From positions 1 to 12,260 of the forward strand of contig CAYVXX010000062.1 in assembly GCA_964454305.1 (NCBI GenBank): 12,260 bases of DNA, read 5' to 3'. Each line of letters opens with the position of its first letter. Position 1 is the stretch's first letter. Position numbers and translations under genes: made by a program. Below are positions 1-6,316 of the stretch, piece after piece. The notes below the pieces were generated by a model. That model saw only the letters and a list, made by a program, of their open reading frames with translations, had not been told where the DNA came from and ran no database searches. Origin of the DNA: JAUSPI01 sp964454305. GTDB taxonomy: Bacteria > Desulfobacterota > Syntrophia > Syntrophales > JADFWA01.

Positions 1-60
1 GCGACAGCCATAAAGAAGAAGCTCCAGGAAATCGTACCGGAGTACACACCGCAGTGGTAA
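1..60 (+). CDS. 3' end of an unidentified protein gene (partial)
   Basis: Reading frame 1 is open from the first base to a TAA at 58-60 and gives 19 C-terminal residues, ATAIKKKLQEIVPEYTPQW. The composition (a lysine-rich helix, then an I-V-P-E-Y-T-P segment) looks protein-like and faintly recalls C-termini of nucleotide-sugar epimerases/dehydratases, but this is too short to name a family. A second frame is also open over this stretch, so the call rests mainly on residue composition and on the terminator-like hairpin downstream. The gene would converge on the meaB gene. The stop codon's last base is the first base of the 8-bp target duplication of the element that follows. Confidence 0.4.
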   Translation, partial: ATAIKKKLQEIVPEYTPQW

Positions 61-67
61 ATTGAAG
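60..67. repeat. Left 8-bp target-site duplication (AATTGAAG)
   Basis: AATTGAAG lies directly outside the left 12-bp terminal inverted repeat and is repeated exactly outside the right one at 293-300. A third copy occurs by itself inside the element at 206-213, so the octamer is not unique locally. Confidence 0.65.
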
Positions 68-292
68 GTAACTACTCAGAAGTCAGAAGCCAGAATTAAG
101 TAGACAGAAGAAAAAATAAAAACCGCCCAGTAAAAGGCTTTAAACATCGAATAATGTGGGGCTTGTTCCCCCAAATTCTGCCGTGCAGGATGTTATTTGC
201 TTCACAATTGAAGAAATCGGCAATTTGTCAGCGTTACGTACTGTTTTTATTCTGACTTCTAACTCCTGACTACTGGATACCTGAGTAGTTAC
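68..292. mobile_element. 225-bp miniature inverted-repeat element, IS66-like ends
   Basis: The element begins with GTAACTACTCAG (68-79) and ends with its perfect reverse complement CTGAGTAGTTAC (281-292). The ends abut an exact 8-bp direct repeat, AATTGAAG, at 60-67 and 293-300. Inside the 12-bp ends, both sides carry degenerate AGTCAGAA-type units in inverted orientation, followed by a shared AATAAAAAC (left about 113-122, right as its complement near 243-252). No plausible coding frame is present; a small GGGG/CCCC hairpin sits near 158-172. From family knowledge, IS66 elements have ends starting GTAA and make 8-bp duplications, so a non-autonomous IS66 derivative is the best guess. Assignment to IS66 is inference; a deletion remnant of a full IS is the alternative. 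Confidence 0.6.
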
Positions 293-300
293 AATTGAAG
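293..300. repeat. Right 8-bp target-site duplication (AATTGAAG)
   Basis: Exact copy of the octamer at 60-67, immediately outside the right terminal inverted repeat. The flanking bases differ, so the duplication is exactly 8 bp. Confidence 0.65.
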
Positions 301-304
301 TAGA

Positions 305-347
305 ATTAAAAGAGGCGCACCCATAGTATGAGTGCGCCTCTTTTAAT
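305..347. terminator. Bidirectional rho-independent terminator
   Basis: A perfect 16-bp stem is formed by ATTAAAAGAGGCGCAC (305-320) and GTGCGCCTCTTTTAAT (332-347) around an 11-base loop. The GC-rich core is flanked by A-runs on the left and T-runs on the right, so it works as a terminator read from either strand. It sits between the plus-strand gene ending at 60 and the minus-strand meaB gene ending at 402, where a shared terminator for convergent genes is expected. Confidence 0.88.
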
Positions 348-401
348 AATATCTGTTTTTTTAATAACTATTTATCTTGTCTTTTCGCTTGTATTACTAC
401 C

Positions 402-1376
402 CTACCCTTCCGGCACTCTGATCCACTCGCTGAGAACCTGCTGCACAATACTGTAAGGATCCTGCTCGTGATTCATTATAGCATCTACCAATTGTTCCAT
501 TTTGCCGGTTTCAGACAAGTGCTTCCGGAGAAGGCTGAAAATTTCGTAGTGGATCATCTGAAGCGTCTGTTGCTGGGTCCGCTCGCGCCGCTTTTCCATA
601 AAGGTGCCGCCCTGCTTCAGATGTTTCTGATGTGACAATACAGCATCCAGAACATCTGTAACCCCGACATCATTAACGGCCGTGGCCTGCACAACCGAAG
701 GTATCCACGATCGGTTCCGGGTCTTACCCTTGATCAGGTCGTCCTGATTCACTCGATGGGACACCTCTACAAAAAGCTGATCGGCCCCCTGGCGGTCGGA
801 TTTGTTGATAACATAAACATCTGCAATCTCCATCACCCCCGCCTTCATACTCTGGATCGCGTCTCCCAGGCCGGGAGCCAAAACCAGACAAGTGGTATCA
901 GCAATACGCATGATTTCCACTTCATCCTGCCCCACTCCCACCGTTTCAATAATAACCACGTCCTTTCCTGCAGCATCCAGAACATTAACCACTTTACCCG
1001 TGGATTGAGTCAAACCTCCCAGAAAACCGCGAGTCGCCATACTCCGGATGAAGACTCCCGGATCCTGTGCAATTTCGCTCATTCGGATCCGATCTCCAAG
1101 TACGGCGCCGCCGGTAAAGGGGCTTGAGGGATCGACAGCTATGATCCCTACAGTAAGCCCCTTTGCACGTATATGCCGGGTGAGTTTATCAGTAAGTGTA
1201 CTTTTGCCGGTACCAGGTGATCCTGTAATCCCTACGATGTAAGCCTTCCCTGTGTGTGGATAAAGACGCTCCATACAGGAACGGGCAAGCTGATTTTCAT
1301 TTTCCAGCCAGCTGATCACTCGCGCGACAGCTCGATAAGATCCCTGAAGTATTTCACCAGCATAATCAATGGTCAT
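402..1376 (-). CDS. meaB: MeaB/ArgK-type GTPase chaperone of methylmalonyl-CoA mutase
   Basis: This 324-residue protein is a G3E-family P-loop GTPase. Visible motifs are the Walker A loop GSPGTGKST (about 52-60), the family signature VDPSSPFTGGAVLGDRIRM (about 81-99), ETVGVGQ (about 144-150, Walker B/switch II region) and the guanine-specificity motif NKSD (about 191-194). Members bind AdoCbl-dependent mutases, gate delivery of intact cofactor and remove damaged cobalamin. Length is normal for the family. It is the last gene of the minus-strand mutase operon, 21 bases behind the B12-binding subunit gene, with an AGGAAAG ribosome site at 1384-1390 reading on the minus strand. It ends at TAG facing the terminator at 305-347. 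The operon position with both mutase subunits supports the mutase-chaperone role rather than a general LAO/AO transport kinase annotation. Confidence 0.95.
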   Translation of the reverse strand: MTIDYAGEILQGSYRAVARVISWLENENQLARSCMERLYPHTGKAYIVGITGSPGTGKSTLTDKLTRHIRAKGLTVGIIAVDPSSPFTGGAVLGDRIRMSEIAQDPGVFIRSMATRGFLGGLTQSTGKVVNVLDAAGKDVVIIETVGVGQDEVEIMRIADTTCLVLAPGLGDAIQSMKAGVMEIADVYVINKSDRQGADQLFVEVSHRVNQDDLIKGKTRNRSWIPSVVQATAVNDVGVTDVLDAVLSHQKHLKQGGTFMEKRRERTQQQTLQMIHYEIFSLLRKHLSETGKMEQLVDAIMNHEQDPYSIVQQVLSEWIRVPEG

Positions 1377-1397
1377 AGTTAATCTTTCCTGTTAATC

Positions 1398-1796
1398 TCA
1401 AGAACGGACATGGGTTGTGATAAAGTCGACAATCGTGGTAGTAGGTGTCCCGGGTCCGAAAATCTCTGCTATTCCTATCTCTTTCAGTCCTGGTATATCT
1501 TCCAGTGGAATAATCCCTCCGCCTACCACCAGGACGTCATCAAGTTCCTTTTCCTTGAGAAGTTCCATCACTTTCGGAAAGAAGTGGTTGTGCACTCCTG
1601 AAAGGCTGCTGAGGCCTACAACGTCAGCATCTTCCTGAAGGGCCGCTTCCACTATCATCTCCGGTGTTTGCCTTAAACCAGTGTAAACCACTTCCATGCC
1701 GGCTTCTGCGAAAATCCGGGAAAGGAGCTTCGCACCACGATCGTGTCCGTCCAGTCCTGGTTTCGCCACAATAATCTTTATCTTCTTAACTGCCAT
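1398..1796 (-). CDS. mcmA2: Methylmalonyl-CoA mutase, small (B12-binding) subunit
   Basis: 132 residues, corresponding to the stand-alone C-terminal cobalamin-binding domain of two-part mutases. Near the N-terminus is GLDGHDRGAK, carrying the D-x-H-x-x-G signature whose histidine replaces dimethylbenzimidazole as lower cobalt ligand. Further on are the GLSSLSG loop and a G-G-G-I-I-P segment followed by GPGTPT near the C-terminus, which in this fold contact the nucleotide tail. It must pair with the large catalytic subunit encoded just upstream; the genes are 19 bases apart. A GGAGG site (complement of 1806-1810) precedes the ATG by nine bases. Length and motifs are typical. I see no sign that it belongs to another AdoCbl mutase such as isobutyryl-CoA mutase, since the partner subunit carries methylmalonyl-type active-site residues. 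Confidence 0.95.
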   Translation of the reverse strand: MAVKKIKIIVAKPGLDGHDRGAKLLSRIFAEAGMEVVYTGLRQTPEMIVEAALQEDADVVGLSSLSGVHNHFFPKVMELLKEKELDDVLVVGGGIIPLEDIPGLKEIGIAEIFGPGTPTTTIVDFITTHVRS

Positions 1797-1815
1797 AATA
1801 TATTACCTCCACGAA

Positions 1816-3179
1816 TTAAACGAATTCCTTTGGTCGATACTCTCCAAAAAGTTCACGCCACACATCACATACTTCACCGACTGTGGCCTTGGCCTTCACC
1901 GCTTCTATAACCGCTGGCATGACATTCTCGTCAGTCTTAGAGACTTCACGCAGATTGTCCAGAGCCTTCTTCCATGCAGCATTGTCACGCTCGGCTCGGA
2001 GTTTCTTCAGTTTTGCGGCCTCAATCTCTCCCAGCGACATATCAACTTTGAGAAGACCGGTTGGGGGAGGCTCTTCCATGATGTATTTGTTGACTCCCAC
2101 GTAGGCCCTCTCTCCGGATTCGATCTCCTTCTGGAAATTATAAGCGCTGTTCTGGATTTCTTTTTGAATGTATCCCTCATCTATGGCGACCAGGGTACCA
2201 CCTATTTCATCGATCTTCTTGATGTACTGATCAATTTCAGCCTCAATCTGATCTGTCAGGGCTTCCACATAATAGGAGCCGGCAAACGGATCAATTGTTA
2301 GACAGGCACCGCTTTCTTCGGCCACAATCTGCTGGGTCCTCAGGGCGACTGTTACAGCTCCTTGCGTCGGGAGACACAGGGCTTCGTCATAAGAATCAGT
2401 ATGGAGGGACTGGCATCCTCCTACAACCGCGGCGTAAGTCTGAAGACCCACACGCACAATATTATTCAGCGGCTGTTGTGAGGTAAGTGTGACACCACCG
2501 GTCTGGACATGGTAACGCATCATCATGGAGGCGGGATCCTTGGCTCCAAAACGTTCCTTCATTACCTTTGCCCAGTAGCGTCTGCCTGCCCTGAATTTGG
2601 CTACTTCTTCACAGACATTGGAAAAGACATTGAAGAAGAAGCTGAGTCTCGGAGCAAAGTCATCTACATCCACGCCCTTGTCGATACATGCCTGTGTGTA
2701 GGCAATCCCGTCGGCGATGGTAAAGGCCATCTCCTGGGCAGCTGTGGATCCTGACTCACGAATATGATACCCGCTGATACTGATACTATTCCACCGGGGA
2801 ACATTTTTCTGGCAGTATGTTATCAGGTCAGTGGTAAGACGCATGGTTGGTACTGGAGGATAGATGTACTGTCCGCGACAGATGATCTCCTTCAGGACGT
2901 CATTCTGAATCGTTCCGCCTATCTTGTCAAAGGGAATACCCTGTTCTTCCGCGAGGCTCAAGTACATGGACAGAAGCACTGTGGCCGCGGCATTGACAGT
3001 CATGGAGACGGTAACCTTATCCAAGGGTATCTCGGAAAACAAAACTCTCATATCATCAATTGAATCGATGGCCGCTCCGACTTTCCCAACCTCCCCCATT
3101 GAAAGAGGATGATCGCTGTCATATCCTGCCTGGGTGGGAAGATGAAAGGCTACGCTCAAGCCCGTCTGCCCTTGATCCA
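1816..3179 (-). CDS. mcmA1: Methylmalonyl-CoA mutase large subunit, C-terminal part (split by false gap)
   Basis: This part carries most of the TIM-barrel catalytic domain. Joined with the part at 3280-3650 after removing the duplicated 55 bases, it gives 559 residues, the normal size of the large subunit of split mutases. In the joined numbering the substrate-specificity residues known from the Propionibacterium enzyme appear at matching places: Tyr89 (RQYAGFG), Arg207 (ICRGQ) and His244 (GYHIRESG). Tyr plus Arg distinguishes methylmalonyl-CoA from isobutyryl-CoA mutases. Other family landmarks are GGCQSLHTDSYDEALCLPT and DPFAGSYYVE. It interconverts (R)-methylmalonyl-CoA and succinyl-CoA with AdoCbl bound by the small subunit. 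Any TTG start at 3159 would be an artefact of the break. The gene ends in TAA, 19 bases before the small-subunit gene. Confidence 0.95.
3125..3179. repeat. 55-base duplicate at left edge of the first gap
   Basis: These 55 bases are identical to 3280-3334 on the other side of the N run. The duplicate codes for the same mutase residues on both sides (about DQGQTGLSVAFHLPTQA). This is what two contig ends sharing a de Bruijn k-mer overlap look like, not a biological repeat. Confidence 0.95.
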
Positions 3180-3279
3180 NNNNNNNNNNNNNNNNNNNNN
3201 NNNNNNNNNNNNNNNNNNNNNNNNNNNNNNNNNNNNNNNNNNNNNNNNNNNNNNNNNNNNNNNNNNNNNNNNNNNNNNN
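3180..3279. other. Assembly gap (100 N), probably false
   Basis: Exactly 100 N, flanked by the same 55 bases on both sides. Collapsing the two copies restores one open frame through the mutase gene; with the N run and the duplicate kept, 155 extra bases break the frame. Confidence 0.95.
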
Positions 3280-3334
3280 CCTGCCTGGGTGGGAAGATGA
3301 AAGGCTACGCTCAAGCCCGTCTGCCCTTGATCCA
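3280..3334. repeat. 55-base duplicate at right edge of the first gap
   Basis: Second copy of the 55 bases at 3125-3179; see that entry. The first base after the copy (3335) continues into sequence not present on the left side, as expected for an overlap of contig ends. Confidence 0.95.
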
Positions 3335-3650
3335 AAAGGTAACGGTAACGGGCATTGGTCTCTTTGGCACTACCGAAACCGGCATACTGTCGCATGGTCC
3401 AGAATCTGCCCCGGTACATGGTTGGCTGGACTCCCCGTGTGAAAGGATACTCTCCGGGATAGGAAAGCTGTTTTTCGTAGTCCAGATCTTTCACGTCTTC
3501 GGGGGTATAAAGACGTTCGATGGGGATTCCAGAGATACTGGTGAAGACCTCTTTCCGCTCGCCTCTTTTACTCAAGACCTTCCCGAGCGTTCCCGCTTCC
3601 CATTTCGCTTTTCCTTTTTTAACCTGCTCTAATTCCTTCTTATCAATCAT
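3280..3650 (-). CDS. mcmA1: Methylmalonyl-CoA mutase large subunit, N-terminal part (split by false gap)
   Basis: The first 123 residues of the mutase large subunit. The start at 3648-3650 is an ATG preceded on the minus strand by AGGAGG (complement of 3657-3662) with a six-base spacer, an excellent ribosome site. Residues about 1-40 form the variable lysine/glutamate-rich N-terminal arm; GIPIERLYTPEDV and YPGEYPFTRGVQPTMYRGR follow, and then TMRQYAGFGSAKETN, which includes the active-site tyrosine at 89. The part stops at LPTQA, and the other part resumes with LPTQAGYDSDHP, so the two are one uninterrupted gene. It is the first gene of the minus-strand operon with two candidate promoters upstream. 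Confidence 0.95.
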
Positions 3651-3722
3651 TGTCTACCTCCTTATAAAAAGTTGTTTCCTTGTGACAATCCCCTGTAGCA
3701 CTGATTATTAAAAATCCACTGA

Positions 3723-3751
3723 CCTATAGCAAAGAGTTGATAATGTGTCAA
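3723..3751 (-). promoter_or_regulatory. Proximal promoter of the mutase operon
   Basis: On the minus strand TTGACA (3751 to 3746, 6/6 match) is followed after exactly 17 bases by TATAGG (3728 to 3723, 4/6 match). Transcription would start near 3716, leaving a leader of about 65 bases before the mutase ATG. Confidence 0.6.
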
Positions 3752-3823
3752 GCATTTAGTACAACCAATCCGCCTTGTAACACCCCTGTCTGAGAACACA
3801 AACCAGAAACGCGAGATACCTCC

Positions 3824-3853
3824 ATTATAAAGCTGCGCAAGCGATATTTTCAA
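3824..3853 (-). promoter_or_regulatory. Distal promoter of the mutase operon
   Basis: On the minus strand TTGAAA (3853 to 3848, 5/6) is followed after 18 bases by a perfect TATAAT (3829 to 3824). Transcription would start near 3817, about 167 bases ahead of the mutase ATG, and would read through the proximal promoter. Confidence 0.55.
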
Positions 3854-3897
3854 AACATCATTTTTTCCTAAAATACCTCTTTTATCGGGGGTCAAAA

Positions 3898-3938
3898 TTA
3901 AAAAAAATATTGACACAACTATAGTTGTTATGTTACGC
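3898..3938 (+). promoter_or_regulatory. Candidate sucC promoter with overlapping 14-bp palindrome
   Basis: Two overlapping readings exist on the plus strand. TTAAAA (3898-3903) and TATAGT (3920-3925) are 16 bases apart. Alternatively a perfect TTGACA lies at 3910-3915, but the hexamer 17 bases on (3933-3938) is poor. The perfect palindrome ACAACTATAGTTGT (3915-3928) overlaps the -10 in the first reading and the spacer in the second, a usual place for a repressor operator. The second half, TATAGTT, recurs at 3952-3958. Confidence 0.4.
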
Positions 3939-3992
3939 CACTGCTTGCGGTTATAGTTCATACTAAAAAAGTTTTGAGGAAGGGAATAGAAT

Positions 3993-5156
3993 ATGAATAT
4001 TCATGAGTATCAAGCGAAGGAGATCTTGAGGGAGTACGGAATTCCGGTTCCTGAAGGAAGAGTAGCAAGTACCCCTGAAGAGGCAAAAAAAATCGCTTCC
4101 GAAATTGGCGGGAAGGTGGTTGTCAAGGCCCAGATCCATGCCGGCGGAAGAGGAAAAGGAGGAGGAATAAAGCTGGTTTCCTCTCCCGATGAAGCAGAAG
4201 CGGCGGCAAAAGAAATTATCGGCATGCAACTGGTAACACCACAGACCGGTCCGCAGGGCAAAAAAGTAAAAAATGTCCTGGTAGAAAAGGCCGGAAAGAT
4301 CAAAAAGGAACTTTACCTGGGAATAGTAGTCGATCGATCTCGAGCTACGGAAGCGCCTGTAGTTATGGCTTCCCAGGAAGGTGGAATGTCTATTGAGGAA
4401 GTAGCGGCAGCGACCCCCGAAAAGATCATAAAAGTGGCTGCCCATCCCGCCGGAAGTTTCAGCGCATACCAGGGAAGGAAAATCGCCTACGGTCTTGGCC
4501 TGGATAAACCCCTTATTGGCCAGTGCTCCAAAATCGTGCAAAACCTGTACCGACTGATGCTTGAAAAGGATGCCTCGTTAGTAGAAATCAACCCTCTGGT
4601 AATTACCGAGGATGGCCAACTTGTAGCTCTGGACGCCAAGATAAATTTTGATGATGATGGCCTGTTCCGTCATCCGGAAATCAAGGCACTGTATGACGTT
4701 GACGAAGAAGATCCCCTTGAGGTAGAAGCAAAGAAGCTGAAAGTAAATTACATAAAGCTGGACGGGAACGTGGGTTGTATGGTCAATGGCGCTGGACTTG
4801 CCATGACCACCATGGATCTCATAAAAATGGCGGGTGGCGAACCGGCCAACTTCCTCGACGTAGGTGGTGGAGCCTCGCCGGAACAGGTAGAAAACGCATT
4901 CAAGATCCTCACTTCAGACAAAAGTGTTAAAGCCATACTCGTTAATATCTTCGGTGGAATCCTCAGGTGTGATCGCCTGGCAAATGGAATCGTTCAGGCG
5001 GCAAGTAATCTGGAGTTAACAATTCCGATGGTGATAAGACTTCATGGCACCAATGAAGCAGAAGGTAAAAAAATCCTACAGGAATCATCTGTAAAATTTG
5101 AAGTTGCTGATGGTCTCTATGAGGCAGCCGAAAAAGCGGTAAATATAGCAAAGTAA
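3993..5156 (+). CDS. sucC: Succinyl-CoA synthetase (ADP/GDP-forming), beta subunit
   Basis: 387 residues, normal for the family. The N-terminal ATP-grasp domain starts MNIHEYQAKEILREYGIPVP and contains the nucleotide-binding segment KAQIHAGGRGKGGGIK (about 46-61). EINPL near residue 199 and the aspartate-rich DAKINFDDD are the metal-binding region. The C-terminal CoA-ligase flavodoxin-like domain shows NGAGLAMTTMD and FLDVGGGA. With SucD it converts succinyl-CoA, nucleoside diphosphate and phosphate to succinate, CoA and triphosphate, the one substrate-level phosphorylation in the succinate branch, or the reverse. The ATG at 3993 is preceded by GAGGAAGGG (3976-3984). It heads the plus-strand operon, divergent from the mutase genes, and lies 29 bases before sucD. 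Confidence 0.97.
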   Translation: MNIHEYQAKEILREYGIPVPEGRVASTPEEAKKIASEIGGKVVVKAQIHAGGRGKGGGIKLVSSPDEAEAAAKEIIGMQLVTPQTGPQGKKVKNVLVEKAGKIKKELYLGIVVDRSRATEAPVVMASQEGGMSIEEVAAATPEKIIKVAAHPAGSFSAYQGRKIAYGLGLDKPLIGQCSKIVQNLYRLMLEKDASLVEINPLVITEDGQLVALDAKINFDDDGLFRHPEIKALYDVDEEDPLEVEAKKLKVNYIKLDGNVGCMVNGAGLAMTTMDLIKMAGGEPANFLDVGGGASPEQVENAFKILTSDKSVKAILVNIFGGILRCDRLANGIVQAASNLELTIPMVIRLHGTNEAEGKKILQESSVKFEVADGLYEAAEKAVNIAK

Positions 5157-5185
5157 TAATCTTATATAGAGAGAGAGGTAAGACA

Positions 5186-5820
5186 GTGAGTATTCTATTA
5201 GATGAAAATAGTCGGATAGTAATTCAGGGTATCACGGGAGGCGAAGGAACCTTTCATACCCGTGTAGCGGTGGAGTTTGGAACCAACGTAGTGGCAGGAG
5301 TAACTCCCGGTAAAGGAGGGATGGATGTTGATGGAATCCCTGTCTATAATACTGTAAGTGAAGCGGTATCAGAACAAGGGGCTAACGTCTCGGGAATATT
5401 TGTTCCGGCTGCCTTTACTCCCGATGCTATTTTAGAGGCCATCGAAGCGGGAATTAAATTCATTGTAGCCCTGACGGAGGGCGTTCCAGTTCTGGAGATG
5501 GTCAAGGTAAAAAAGGTACTTAAGGGTTCCGGAACTTATCTTATTGGACCAAATTGTCCCGGCATTACAACGCCAGGTGTGGGAAAAATAGGCTTCATGC
5601 CTAATTTTATCCACAAAAAAGGTAATGTAGGGGTCATCTCCCGAAGCGGAACACTGACCTATGAGGCAATCGATCAGCTGACCGCTCTGGGAATCGGGCA
5701 ATCAACTTCCATCGGCATTGGTGGTGATCCTATCGTAGGTTCCGGTTTTATAGATCTTCTGGAGTTGTATGAAAAAGATCCCCAGACGGATCTTATCGTT
5801 ATGATCGGTGAGATCGGGGG
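5186..5820 (+). CDS. sucD: Succinyl-CoA synthetase, alpha subunit (3' end lost in gap)
   Basis: 211 residues are visible out of an expected 290-300. The start is GTG at 5186, supported by a GAGAGAGG site just upstream and by the family-typical opening MSILLDENSRIVIQGITG. The CoA-binding Rossmann domain shows ITGGEGTFHTR and GVTPGKGG (about 38-45); the ligase domain shows GPNCPGI (about 121-127), ISRSGTLTYE and the GIGGDPIVGSGF loop (about 177-188). It stops at MIGEIG on the gap edge. The catalytic histidine that is phosphorylated in this family lies further downstream and is therefore hidden in the gap, so its presence cannot be confirmed. A continuous frame running from here through the N run into the epimerase is an artefact: the 100 N happen to keep frame. 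Confidence 0.96.
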
Positions 5821-5920
5821 NNNNNNNNNNNNNNNNNNNNNNNNNNNNNNNNNNNNNNNNNNNNNNNNNNNNNNNNNNNNNNNNNNNNNNNNNNNNNNNN
5901 NNNNNNNNNNNNNNNNNNNN
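5821..5920. other. Assembly gap (100 N) hiding the sucD/epimerase junction
   Basis: Exactly 100 N with no sequence shared between the flanks. From family lengths the missing DNA should hold about 80-90 codons of sucD, a spacer and about 18 codons of the epimerase, so at least about 300 bases; an extra small gene cannot be excluded. Confidence 0.9.
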
Positions 5921-6265
5921 CTTAAATTGTATGAGGGTGTCTTGGGACTAAAATTAGAAGAAGTTGAAACAGTTGAAGAGCAGAACGTTAAGGTGGCTTT
6001 TCTTCCTGTTGGGGATACTGAAATAGAGCTTCTCGAATCTACCTCCCCCGACGGGCCAATAGCCAAGTATATCGAGAAAAAAGGTGAAGGGATGCAACAT
6101 GTCGCTTTTCGGGTTGAAAATATCGAGGAAGCACTGAAAACACTTAAAGCGAAAGGTGTTCGCCTCATCGATGAAACACCGAGGATGGGAGCCGGAGGCG
6201 CAAAAATTGCTTTTGTTCACCCGAAAGAGACTTTCGGAGTTATGATTGAGCTGTGCGAAAGATAA
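5921..6265 (+). CDS. mce: Methylmalonyl-CoA epimerase (5' end lost in gap)
   Basis: The 114 visible residues form almost all of a VOC/glyoxalase-fold epimerase, usually about 130-135 residues. The fragment opens LKLYEGVLGLKLEEVE, the end of the first beta-alpha-beta module, so about 18 residues with the first metal-ligand histidine are missing. Visible are VGDTEIELLE (second metal-ligand strand), KGEGMQHVAFRV with a conserved ligand histidine, GARGGAKIAFVHP-like GAGGAKIAFVHP, and the closing VMIELCE with the conserved glutamate. It interconverts (S)- and (R)-methylmalonyl-CoA and so feeds the mutase encoded divergently. It lies 51 bases before the malic enzyme gene. The similarity to SucD implied by an unbroken frame is false; no fusion of these families is expected. 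Confidence 0.95.
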   Translation, partial: LKLYEGVLGLKLEEVETVEEQNVKVAFLPVGDTEIELLESTSPDGPIAKYIEKKGEGMQHVAFRVENIEEALKTLKAKGVRLIDETPRMGAGGAKIAFVHPKETFGVMIELCER

Positions 6266-6316
6266 GGCGCTTTTAATTAGTAAATTAACGTTTTTCATTT
6301 AAGAAAGGAGTATACT

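Noticed and set aside
80..112. Tandem-looking AGTCAGAAG units as a CRISPR or microsatellite
   Set aside because: Units are degenerate, few and without regular spacers; they fit better as subterminal repeats of the miniature element, since similar units occur inverted at the other end.
3180..3279. Frameshift or pseudogenisation of the mutase
   Set aside because: The frame break arises only from the N run plus the duplicated 55 bases; removing them restores a full frame with intact active-site residues.
3662..3961. A 99-codon minus-strand open frame upstream of the mutase gene
   Set aside because: It covers the divergent promoter region, its product has no recognisable features and low-quality composition, and two promoter pairs lie inside it. 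It is most likely a chance frame.
6273..6288. AT-only inverted repeat TTAATT/AATTAA before the malic enzyme gene
   Set aside because: Six A/T pairs with a four-base loop are expected often by chance in AT-rich spacers and give a very weak stem.
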